28,605 nt of DNA from assembly GCA_964517495.1 (NCBI GenBank), contig CAZFER010000078.1, forward strand, positions 1 to 28,605, in the 5' to 3' direction. A program made the translations under genes and the position numbers. Every line of letters starts with the position of its first letter. Position 1 is the first letter of the stretch. The stretch is from CAZFER01 sp964517495. Its GTDB lineage: Bacteria; Hinthialibacterota; Hinthialibacteria; Hinthialibacterales; Hinthialibacteraceae. The notes beneath the pieces were generated by a model. It had not been told where the DNA came from and ran no database searches. It saw only the letters and a program-made list of their open reading frames with translations. Below, one piece after another: positions 5,966 through 13,004 of this stretch.

Positions 5966-7924
5966 TCAGGACTGAATATAGGTTTCGTGTAATAAGTGAA
6001 GTCCTAACAAATGATTAACGAGCGCATCTTTTCGGACGAGAGAAACATCATCCTTATCCTTTTGATAGTCATCAATGAACTGAGTTAACCGGTCGGCATC
6101 AAATAGGCCTGCCTTTTCAATTTGGTCTTTATTCATATGGCGGTCAATCAGCTCTTGCACGGCATTTTGCTTTTTAGTTTCAGTATGGCCTGGCGGGGCC
6201 ATGAATGCGAATTTCTCTCGCTTATACAATATCTCCGGGAGAATGTGTTTCATGGCTTCTCTTAAAACCCACTTTTCAGTATTGCCCTTAATTCGATAGG
6301 TGGGTGGTATATGCTTTGCCACTTCGGCAACATGGTGGTCAAGAAAGGCGGGGCGTGATTCCATTGAATTGGCCATATCGACACGGTCTCCACCCCAATT
6401 CAGGATTTGGCACTCCAGCATGGTTTTGATCCATGTGTATTGGGCGATATCCAGATGATGACGGTTTTTAATCTGATCAGAATTAAACGACTCTGCGATG
6501 GTTTGAATGGGGTCGTAATCCGAAAGTTCATCCAGCAGATCGTTATGAAGAAGCGGTCTGGCAATTTCCAGGGTTTGCATCCAGGGTTGAATCCAGGATG
6601 GAGTGAATCCACACACTTGTTCGAAGGCGGGGTGGGAAACTTGTTCTTCTGACAGGATCGCCCCTTTGAATAGTTTGTTGCTTTCTTCCATGGATTTTTG
6701 ATAGGTTTCCAATTGATCTTCATCCATATCATCATGGCCATATAGCAACATATCCCGTTTGAATGCAGGGTAACCGCCAAAGAGTTCATCCGCTCCTTCG
6801 CCGGTGACCACGACTTTATAACCGCATTCATGCACACGCCGGCTCATGCACCATTTGGCTACTCCAAGGGTGTTGTAAAAGGTTCGCTCTGCATGCCATA
6901 ACGTTTTGCGATAGTTATCACCATACAGATCATCCGCGGTCAGATTCAGTTGTTCCTGATCGGCCTTCACTCTGTCGGCCATTTCCTTGGCGATGGCCGC
7001 TTCATCGTATGATTCGTTATCAAAACTGATTGTAAATGCTTTAACGGGTGACTGTTGAACAGCGGAAGCCAATCCCAACATTGAGCAACTATCAATCCCA
7101 CCTGAGAGATAACATCCTACCGGCACATCGGCTTCCAGGCGTAGATTGACGGATTCTGTCAGTTTTTCCTGAACCTGTTCGATATGATACTCGGCTGGTT
7201 TGGATTTATCTCGTTCATTCTTTTGGGGAAAATTGACATCCCAATAGGGATGTTCATTAATTTCCAGGCGTCCATTACGTTTTGAGACGATGACCATATA
7301 CCCCGGTTTGACAGCGTGGATACCCTTGAATGCGCTGGAGCCCGGAACCATGGTGTGCATCAATTGATGCAAGGTGGCTTGAGGACACAATTGTTTGGGT
7401 ACGTTGGGGTGGGCCAAAAGGGATTTGATTTCTGAACCGTAGTAAATGGTGTCCTTTTTGTCATTGATATGATAATAAAGTGGTTTTATACCAAAACGGT
7501 CCCGCACAAGAATTAAGCGATCATTGGGCTGGTCGTAGAGGGTAAAGGCAAATTCACCGCGCAGGTGTTCAATGAAATCCAAGCCATGGCGTTCGAATAA
7601 ATGCAAGGCGATTTCACTATCTGATTTACAATGAAATCTGGCGCCATTGCAAACCAGGTGGGCGCGGATTCGTTTATAATCGTAAAATTCTCCATTAACC
7701 GTCAGGATTTGTTCTCGGTTCGAACTGTATAAAGGCTGGTGGCCGGTCTCCAAATCGATAATGGATAAACGGGCATGGCCCATGGCCAGGCCCCGTTTGG
7801 CATCGATATGGACCCCCGAACCGTCTGGACCGCGGTGGTGAAGGGTGCTGATCATATTGGCCAGACGTTGATCCGCATTTTCATCGAAATCAGATATGGA
7901 CCAGAATCCTGTGATTCCACACAT
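5966..7924 (-). CDS. asnB: Asparagine synthetase-type amidotransferase (glutamine-hydrolysing)
   Basis: This 652-residue protein has the two AsnB domains. The glutaminase domain begins with the nucleophile: MCGITGFW starts at ATG 7924, because Cys must be residue 2. It continues with HHRGPDG, NGEFYDYKRIR, SDSEIAL and FTLYDQ. The synthetase domain has the pyrophosphate loop SGGIDSC near residue 271 and GEGADELFGGYPAFK. A C-terminal region with WGGDRVDMANSMESRPAFLD completes the active-site set. A GGAGG lies 11 bases before the start. Classic AsnB (about 554 residues) makes asparagine from aspartate, glutamine and ATP. This longer form resembles the roughly 630-650 residue AsnB relatives often used in specialised amidation. 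Position between a carbamoyltransferase-like gene and carbamoyl hydrolases suggests a pathway role rather than housekeeping, but ordinary asparagine synthesis cannot be excluded. Confidence 0.88.
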   Translation of the reverse strand: MCGITGFWSISDFDENADQRLANMISTLHHRGPDGSGVHIDAKRGLAMGHARLSIIDLETGHQPLYSSNREQILTVNGEFYDYKRIRAHLVCNGARFHCKSDSEIALHLFERHGLDFIEHLRGEFAFTLYDQPNDRLILVRDRFGIKPLYYHINDKKDTIYYGSEIKSLLAHPNVPKQLCPQATLHQLMHTMVPGSSAFKGIHAVKPGYMVIVSKRNGRLEINEHPYWDVNFPQKNERDKSKPAEYHIEQVQEKLTESVNLRLEADVPVGCYLSGGIDSCSMLGLASAVQQSPVKAFTISFDNESYDEAAIAKEMADRVKADQEQLNLTADDLYGDNYRKTLWHAERTFYNTLGVAKWCMSRRVHECGYKVVVTGEGADELFGGYPAFKRDMLLYGHDDMDEDQLETYQKSMEESNKLFKGAILSEEQVSHPAFEQVCGFTPSWIQPWMQTLEIARPLLHNDLLDELSDYDPIQTIAESFNSDQIKNRHHLDIAQYTWIKTMLECQILNWGGDRVDMANSMESRPAFLDHHVAEVAKHIPPTYRIKGNTEKWVLREAMKHILPEILYKREKFAFMAPPGHTETKKQNAVQELIDRHMNKDQIEKAGLFDADRLTQFIDDYQKDKDDVSLVRKDALVNHLLGLHLLHETYIQS

Positions 7925-7982
7925 TTGAGTATAAACCTCCGAAGTTTTACTTCTTACAACATGAAATAGTGAAAGATTGACG

Positions 7983-9071
7983 TTATTTAACCGGTATATT
8001 ATCAGGCAGCCGGTCAAACCGGTTGAGAATGGAAATCAATAACGCCTGCCGAACAAAAACCGCTCCATGCGCTTGAGTGAAGTATAAGTTATGCAATGTG
8101 TCATCCAATGATGTGCTTAACTCATCCAAGCGGGCCAAGGGGTGAAGCACGACCGCATTTTCTTTTAAATGGCTCTCTTTATGTAATTTAAAACGGCTAT
8201 CCAGTGTTTTGTAACTATCACCCAAAAAGGCGATTGAATTCATGTAAATCACATCCAAGTCGGATACAACATCGTTGATATCGTTAGAGATGTAGTAATC
8301 GATATTCGAGTTTTCCAAATCTTCCATGACATCAGTTCCAAGGGGATCGGCCATTTCTGAAATAATCGATATCTTTTTGATATTGTCTTTAAAGAGAAAT
8401 GACATTAACAGAAAACTTTTCACCGCACGCATGCTCCCTGGGGTTCCCAGGATTCCCAAATGGATCTTCTCTTTTGCATTCATGGGGGATTGTAATGCCG
8501 GTTTCCATTTTAAGATGGCATACCAATCCGCTAAGGCCTGAGTGGGATGCTCGCCGGAACCATTGCCGGCATTGACCAGGGGGAGCCTTAGTTTTTCGCG
8601 AATTTCATGAATGGACTCGGTCTCAGTATGGCGCATAATGACCAAATCGCCATACGCATTGAACATTTCACCAATATCCGCTAACGATTCTCCTTTCGCG
8701 GCGCCTGTCGTACGCCCATCGGGGATACTAATGATTTTTCCATCAAGGCGCAGGACCGAGCTTTCAAAGGACAGACGGGTTCGGGTGCTGGCTTCGAAAA
8801 AGGCGGTGATGATGATTTTTCCATCCAAGGGATGGCTGGAGGCGATTTCTGTTGCTTCCAAAAGCGCCGCGAATTTGCATAGTTCCAGCACCAATTCCTG
8901 ATCAAGTTGTTTAACGGACAATATGGATTGACCGACAACTTGTTTCAGGACATTCAGATCAATGGTATTATCGGAGAGCAGTTTTTCGGGATCGGGATAT
9001 AATCCTGCCGAATCAATCGGATTGATATCCAAATTGCTATTTGTTTCAAGTGAATTGGTTTCGTTATTCAT
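7983..9071 (-). CDS. Aspartate/ornithine carbamoyltransferase-family enzyme with altered second-substrate site
   Basis: This is a 362-residue member of the ATCase/OTCase family. The carbamoyl-phosphate side is intact: STRTR at 95-99, Lys126 in AAKGES (E. coli PyrB Lys84), Arg147-His148 in VIMRH, HPTQ at 175-178 and Arg215 in SMRAVKS. The second-substrate side is not. Where PyrB reads MTRVQ with Arg229 and Gln231 holding aspartate, this protein reads MNSIAF (277-282), and HPLPR is HPLAR (310-314). It also has about 40 extra N-terminal residues. The start is ATG 9071, with AGGGAGGA seven bases before it; upstream TTG 9104 is inside the neighbouring small gene. The stop of that small gene overlaps this ATG (TAATG), so the two are translationally coupled. 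It probably carbamoylates an amine other than aspartate, with a product unknown. A divergent pyrB is the alternative. Confidence 0.85.
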   Translation of the reverse strand: MNNETNSLETNSNLDINPIDSAGLYPDPEKLLSDNTIDLNVLKQVVGQSILSVKQLDQELVLELCKFAALLEATEIASSHPLDGKIIITAFFEASTRTRLSFESSVLRLDGKIISIPDGRTTGAAKGESLADIGEMFNAYGDLVIMRHTETESIHEIREKLRLPLVNAGNGSGEHPTQALADWYAILKWKPALQSPMNAKEKIHLGILGTPGSMRAVKSFLLMSFLFKDNIKKISIISEMADPLGTDVMEDLENSNIDYYISNDINDVVSDLDVIYMNSIAFLGDSYKTLDSRFKLHKESHLKENAVVLHPLARLDELSTSLDDTLHNLYFTQAHGAVFVRQALLISILNRFDRLPDNIPVK

Positions 9072-9199
9072 TACCAAATCCTCCCTTTTTGGTAATCGTT
9101 CCAAAGTAAAATAAGAAGGACTACAACGGAAACGACCGTTAATACCAACGAGCCCTTAATACATAAAGAGAGAAAGAACTTGGGGAAAAAAACAATCAT
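9071..9199 (-). CDS. Small single-helix membrane protein, 42 aa
   Basis: A short gene joins the symporter and the carbamoyltransferase-like gene. Its ATG (9199) directly follows the symporter stop (TAAATG), and its stop overlaps the next start (TAATG). A strong ribosome site GGAAGGAG (9208-9215) sits eight bases upstream. The protein starts MIVFFPKFFLSLCIKG, then has one hydrophobic segment of about 17 residues (SLVLTVVSVVVLLILLW, 17-33) and a charged tail NDYQKGRIW. I know no named family for it. Small single-helix subunits that accompany secondary transporters are known (for example MetS with NSS carriers), so an accessory subunit of the SSS symporter is a reasonable inference. The double coupling and the ribosome site argue strongly that it is translated. 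Confidence 0.8.
   Translation of the reverse strand: MIVFFPKFFLSLCIKGSLVLTVVSVVVLLILLWNDYQKGRIW
9079..9086 (-). promoter_or_regulatory. Ribosome binding site deciding the carbamoyltransferase start
   Basis: AGGGAGGA on the minus strand lies seven bases before ATG 9071 and inside the last codons of the 42-residue membrane gene. It rules out the upstream TTG at 9104 as start. Confidence 0.8.
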
Positions 9200-10651
9200 T
9201 TATTGCACTCCTTCCGGTTCGATTTCTTCTTCGTTCAAATGGTTCCAATCAAATTCAAACGTCGATAGTTTGGTGGCGATTAGGACGATGATCATCGAGG
9301 TGGTGGCGCCGATCAAAGAGGCGGTGTACCAGCCAAATTGGAAATAGGCGATCAGACCGAAAATTGATCCGAATATCATACCCAGTTTAGCACCCATTGG
9401 GCTGGCTTTTCGCCAAAACAGGCCGGTGGCAATTGGCCAGATGGTGCTGCCCACCATGGGGCCGGCAAAGAACAGAACGCGTGCTAATGTGCTCACTCGT
9501 GGCAGACAAACAAGCCATGTCAATAATCCTAATCCAATAATGATCCACGCTGACATTTTACGCAATTCTTGTTCTTTGGCGTCCGGGCTAATTAACTTTC
9601 GGTAAACATCTTCTGTGATAAGATCGGAGGTTGCGGCCAGCAGGCTGTCGATGCTGGATGCCAGGGAACAGAAGCACACCGCGAAAACAACAATTGAGCC
9701 TATTTGACCCAGCACATTGGAAGCAACCAAGGGACCGACCATGTCGGGGCTGGTTACGTTGATTCCCAGTGTTCCACTGGCTAAGGCGATAAAGCCTGCG
9801 GCTATGGGAACAGGCAGCCAAAACAGTCCCGCCAGGAGATAGGCTTTTTTGCCCACCCCTTCGCGCATGGCAAATGCACGGCTCCACCAGACATTGCTGT
9901 GGAATATTTCACCAATTCCAAACAATAGATTGTTGAAGATCGCCATGACGGAAGCGGGAAGCAGGAAATTAATGAGCATAGGGTTTTTTGTTTTCAGGTC
10001 TGAATATATTGGATCAAAGTTCGCAGTAGCCAACACACCCGCACCGATAATTACGACTCCAAGGAGAATGATTAAACTTTGGATGTAGTCTGTTCCGATA
10101 ACAGCGAACAAGCCACCATAGAGGGTATATAGAACACAGACCAAAAGAATAGCGGTCATACCGACTTTATATGGAATGCCGGAGAGTGCATACATCAATA
10201 TTCCACCTGCCATACCCATGCTGATGAGCCAGGTAAACGAATAGAAAATGGAGATGGCCAAAAAGATAAGCCAGGCGGTAGTGCCGTAGCGAAGGCGGAT
10301 AAAGTCACCACTGGTGTAACCATTGGGCATGACATCACGAATTCGTTTCGCCAGGGGGGCAAACAAAAACAAACCAAATGAGGCAGTTGAGTAAGCCAGC
10401 ATGCCCCATACGCCTAGTTCCAAGGCAAATTGGGGTGCGAGCATAATGGTATTTGAGGTAACCCAGGTAGCCATGGCAGTGGCTGCGCCGAGGGCCAGGC
10501 CCACATTTCGACCCGCCAGCATGAAGCCTTCCAGGTTTTTAACCTTTTTTCCCCATAGAATTCCCAGACCAATCCATATTAATCCTAAAATAACAAGCAA
10601 CAACATCCCTATATAAGGGCTTAAAACAGCAGATTGATGTTCCAATGCCAT
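9200..10651 (-). CDS. Sodium:solute symporter (SSS family)
   Basis: This 483-residue inner-membrane carrier has about 13 hydrophobic segments, the usual number for the LeuT-fold SSS family, which couples sodium entry to uptake of small solutes such as proline, pantothenate, sugars or urea. Early signatures are FMLAGRNVGLALGAATAMATW in TM2 and PNGYTSGDFIRLRYG in the next loop; the sodium-site region SLASSIDSLLAATSDL follows around residues 325-345. The loop motif is reminiscent of DUR3-like urea carriers, but I cannot fix the substrate. AGGAGG lies only two bases before ATG 10651, so initiation at the TTG two codons in is also possible. The gene is followed without a gap by a 42-residue membrane protein and then carbamoyl-metabolism genes, which points to a nitrogen-rich solute such as a ureido compound (inference). 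Confidence 0.9.
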   Translation of the reverse strand: MALEHQSAVLSPYIGMLLLVILGLIWIGLGILWGKKVKNLEGFMLAGRNVGLALGAATAMATWVTSNTIMLAPQFALELGVWGMLAYSTASFGLFLFAPLAKRIRDVMPNGYTSGDFIRLRYGTTAWLIFLAISIFYSFTWLISMGMAGGILMYALSGIPYKVGMTAILLVCVLYTLYGGLFAVIGTDYIQSLIILLGVVIIGAGVLATANFDPIYSDLKTKNPMLINFLLPASVMAIFNNLLFGIGEIFHSNVWWSRAFAMREGVGKKAYLLAGLFWLPVPIAAGFIALASGTLGINVTSPDMVGPLVASNVLGQIGSIVVFAVCFCSLASSIDSLLAATSDLITEDVYRKLISPDAKEQELRKMSAWIIIGLGLLTWLVCLPRVSTLARVLFFAGPMVGSTIWPIATGLFWRKASPMGAKLGMIFGSIFGLIAYFQFGWYTASLIGATTSMIIVLIATKLSTFEFDWNHLNEEEIEPEGVQ

Positions 10652-10788
10652 GACCTCCTTTACATTTTGTCAGGTCCACATAATAAAAAGTTTGAGAACC
10701 GAAATGTTTCTTAAAAAGCATATACCGGTCAGGGGATTATCCTATGGCCGGTTTCAAATCAATAAATGGTTAACCGAATCACAGATTA

Positions 10789-11343
10789 TCAAACGGGTGT
10801 ATCTTCTTTGGTGACGGTCATGGTTCCATGAATGATGACACTCACCGTTAATAGAAAGACAATGGCACCGATACAAAATAGAAACAGGGCAAAACTTAAG
10901 GAATGGTGTTCAACAATGGCGACTGCCGGTTCGGACCAATTGCTGACCTGATTGGTTTCGGTATTGATGGCGCGAACGCGAAAAAAGAAGGTACCATTTT
11001 CCAAACCGGATATATATGAAGCCCGGTCAGGGCCTTTATAGCGTACTAGCGTTTCTTCAAAATTTGGGGTTTCGCCTTCCTGGAGCTCAAATTCGAGGGA
11101 ATCAAGATTGGTGTTATTTCCAGGAACTTTCCATACCAATTCAATTTGGCCGGAGTTAGTCACTACGTTGCCTTCTTCATCGATGGTATTGCTGGTGCTT
11201 TGGTAGTCAAATTCGGGGGTAGGTACAGAAGATTCATTTTGGGCAAACGCTGTGTCATTATAATTCAACGGAAGGATAAAAGCGTTGAGAGTCAAAATAA
11301 AACCGGTCAATTTTGCCGTTTTCGAAAAATATGTCAGTCGCAT
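10789..11343 (-). CDS. Secreted, membrane-anchored fibronectin type III protein
   Basis: This 184-residue protein has an N-terminal signal peptide (basic MRLTYFSKTAK, hydrophobic core, cleavage near AFAQ at about 35), one Fn3-like beta-sandwich (about 40-137) with VWKVPGNN, SYISGLENGTFFFRVRAIN and SNWSEP as typical strands, a C-terminal transmembrane helix (about 147-172) and a short cytosolic tail KEDTPV. The Fn3 domain therefore faces the periplasm. ATG 11343 has GAGGA seven bases upstream. It is the first gene of the minus-strand cluster, 137 bases before the symporter, and may be a periplasmic partner or substrate-capture element for it (inference). Fn3 domains bind proteins or carbohydrates and are rarely enzymatic. 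Confidence 0.8.
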   Translation of the reverse strand: MRLTYFSKTAKLTGFILTLNAFILPLNYNDTAFAQNESSVPTPEFDYQSTSNTIDEEGNVVTNSGQIELVWKVPGNNTNLDSLEFELQEGETPNFEETLVRYKGPDRASYISGLENGTFFFRVRAINTETNQVSNWSEPAVAIVEHHSLSFALFLFCIGAIVFLLTVSVIIHGTMTVTKEDTPV

Positions 11344-12012
11344 TTGATTTTCCTCTTTTTATTGTACATAAACACCAGTGAACAGGATTTTGAAAAACAC
11401 TCGGGTTCAAGTTTCAATCGTCAGAAGATGGTGTTGGGAGCAAATGGATGAGCGCGAAAGTTTAGTAAATTGATATAGTTATATAATATTAGTAATCTCA
11501 TAAATCCGTATATTAAATATTGGTATAGTTTGGTTTATTATATCTTACCCTAAATATTTTTAAAGGGCGCTCACAGTTAGGAATTGATGAAAAGTGATTA
11601 AATTTATGTTTAATTATCAAATTAATCAATTTTAGGCCTTGAAAATTGTTTAGGATCGTATATATTAGTAATCTAAATGATTCATAATTTTTATGATGAA
11701 ATTTAAAAGTGGAAAGTACGATGTATTTTGCTCTGTTTCTGGGAAACACTGGAATGTACGAATTAGAACCAGCCTAAATTTGAAGGTTGTGTACATTATT
11801 AAACTTCCAATTTAATAGAGTCTGTTTCAGAGCGTATCAAATAGGTGTTGATTACGTAGAGGATTGTAATGAGTAATTAACAGCAAAGAAGCCAACCTTG
11901 TTTTTTTCATAACACAATTTAAACCTCTTACTATTTCGAATCAAAAATAAGTTATTTTCATCCAGGTGTTCCACGGAATTATTTATTCTATGGGAAAAGG
12001 AGTAGCGATATT
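11344..12012. other. AT-rich divergent intergenic region
   Basis: This 669-base gap separates two divergent genes and should hold both promoters. It is strikingly AT-rich. A 78-codon open frame on the minus strand (11513-11749) has the Asn/Lys/Ile/Phe bias of random AT-rich sequence and no ribosome site, so I reject it. A 13-base direct repeat ATATTAGTAATCT occurs at 11486-11498 and 11662-11674. TTCCACGGAA, a small palindrome, lies at 11969-11978 close to the methyltransferase start. Nothing else is recognisable. Confidence 0.6.
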
Positions 12013-12804
12013 ATGAATTTTACGACAATTGAATCGGTTGCAGGGAAGTTGTATACGGTTAAATTTCCAGAACTATCAGAAACCACGGAGCAGGATAGGG
12101 AATGGTGTGTTGTGGAATTTGATGGTGTGGAAAAGAGATTACGGCTTCATGATTACGGTGAAATTTTTAAGATTCCGGGATTTTATGAGTTTTTGTATTA
12201 TGAAAAGCTCAAATGTGATTCACCGCGGATGGTGGCCTCGTTGTTGAAAGAGGAATTGGAGAAAGCATCCTTTGATGTATCGAAACTTAAGGTGTTGGAT
12301 GTTGGGGCCGGAAATGGGATGGTTGGTGAGCAAATCAAGGCAATTGGGGCTCAATCGATTGTTGGGATTGATATTATTAAAGAAGCCAAGCAAGCAGCTT
12401 TGCGTGACCGGCCTGAAGTCTATAAGGATTATCTGATTGAAGACTTAACAAATCTATCTGGCGACGTACTTACTGAGCTGGAGATTGAAGGATTTAATTG
12501 TATGACCACGGTGGCAGCGCTTGGATTTGGAGATATTCCCACCGAGGCGTTTTGGCAGGCATATAATCTCATCGATACGCCGGGATGGCTTGCGTTTAAC
12601 ATCAAGGATGCATTCCTAAGTAATAAGGATTCATCCGGTTTTAGCCGTCTGATCAGCAAGATGGAGGAGAAGGGAATGATTGAAATAAAAGCGTGTCGTC
12701 GATATCGGCATCGAATGTCGATTGATGGCCAACCGCTTAATTATGTGGCGATAGTGGCTTCGAAAAAGCAGGATATTCCACGGGAGTTTATAGAGGATAT
12801 TTGA
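12013..12804 (+). CDS. Class I SAM-dependent methyltransferase
   Basis: This 263-residue protein has a Rossmann-like SAM domain in residues 95-235: motif I LKVLDVGAGNGMVGEQ (about 95-110), the acidic SIVGIDIIKEAKQ end of strand 2, a motif IV-like GFNCMTTVAALGFGDIP and a late LAFNIKDAFL. The N-terminal 80 residues (TIESVAGKLYTVKFPELSE, LRLHDYGEIFKIPGFYEFLYY) look like a substrate-recognition segment; the IPGFYEFLYYEKL piece resembles the lead-in of small-molecule methyltransferases of the Williams-Beuren-region type. Substrate is unknown. AAAGGAG lies about ten bases before ATG 12013. The gene stands alone, with a long AT-rich upstream region and a perfect terminator behind it. Confidence 0.85.
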   Translation: MNFTTIESVAGKLYTVKFPELSETTEQDREWCVVEFDGVEKRLRLHDYGEIFKIPGFYEFLYYEKLKCDSPRMVASLLKEELEKASFDVSKLKVLDVGAGNGMVGEQIKAIGAQSIVGIDIIKEAKQAALRDRPEVYKDYLIEDLTNLSGDVLTELEIEGFNCMTTVAALGFGDIPTEAFWQAYNLIDTPGWLAFNIKDAFLSNKDSSGFSRLISKMEEKGMIEIKACRRYRHRMSIDGQPLNYVAIVASKKQDIPREFIEDI

Positions 12805-12830
12805 TGTATTTGTAGAATAAGGATGGAGAT

Positions 12831-12867
12831 TGTTGGGGTTGACACATAGGTCAACCCCAACATTTTT
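12831..12867 (+). terminator. Strong rho-independent terminator after the methyltransferase
   Basis: A perfect 13-bp stem, TGTTGGGGTTGAC (12831-12843) with GTCAACCCCAACA (12850-12862), encloses the loop ACATAG and is followed by five T. The loop and its closing pairs (AC-ACATAG-GT) are the same as in the repeat hairpin at 28501-28522, so this terminator may derive from a dispersed palindrome. Confidence 0.9.
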
Positions 12868-12870
12868 AGA

Positions 12871-12892
12871 GGGGCGAACCAATGGGTTTGCC
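12871..12892. repeat. Short palindromic repeat of the GGGGCGAAC type
   Basis: GGCGAACC (12873-12880) pairs with GGTTTGCC (12885-12892) with one wobble pair and a four-base loop. Its opening GGGGCGAAC resembles the hairpin GGGCGAAC at 28501. It lies just behind the methyltransferase terminator. Confidence 0.4.
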
Positions 12893-12971
12893 ATATGGTG
12901 TGGTATGGCCGTTATGCGGATGAGTTTCGAGACAGTCTTACCACAAAATAAAAATAGTTTGTAAGATAAGT

Positions 12972-13003
12972 CGGCCAGGATATTGAAATCCTGGCCGGTT
13001 TTT
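12972..13003 (+). terminator. Hairpin with T-tract between convergent genes
   Basis: CGGCCAGGAT (12972-12981) pairs perfectly with ATCCTGGCCG (12988-12997) around a six-base loop and is followed by TTTTT on the plus strand. The glutamate dehydrogenase stop (13007-13005, minus strand) lies next to it. In that direction the trailing bases are ACTTATC, so termination of the minus-strand gene would be weaker. Confidence 0.7.
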
Positions 13004-13004
13004 A

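Noticed and set aside
7983..9071. Simple annotation as pyrB of a pyrimidine operon
   Set aside because: No other pyrimidine gene lies nearby, the aspartate-contact residues are missing, and the neighbours act on amides and ureido groups.
9072..9104. TTG 9104 as start of the carbamoyltransferase-like gene
   Set aside because: A strong ribosome site (9079-9086) directs initiation at ATG 9071, and the TTG lies inside the small membrane gene.
11513..11749. A 78-codon minus-strand open frame in the AT-rich spacer
   Set aside because: The composition is that of random AT-rich DNA (Asn, Lys, Ile, Phe), there is no ribosome site, no recognisable motif and no operon context.
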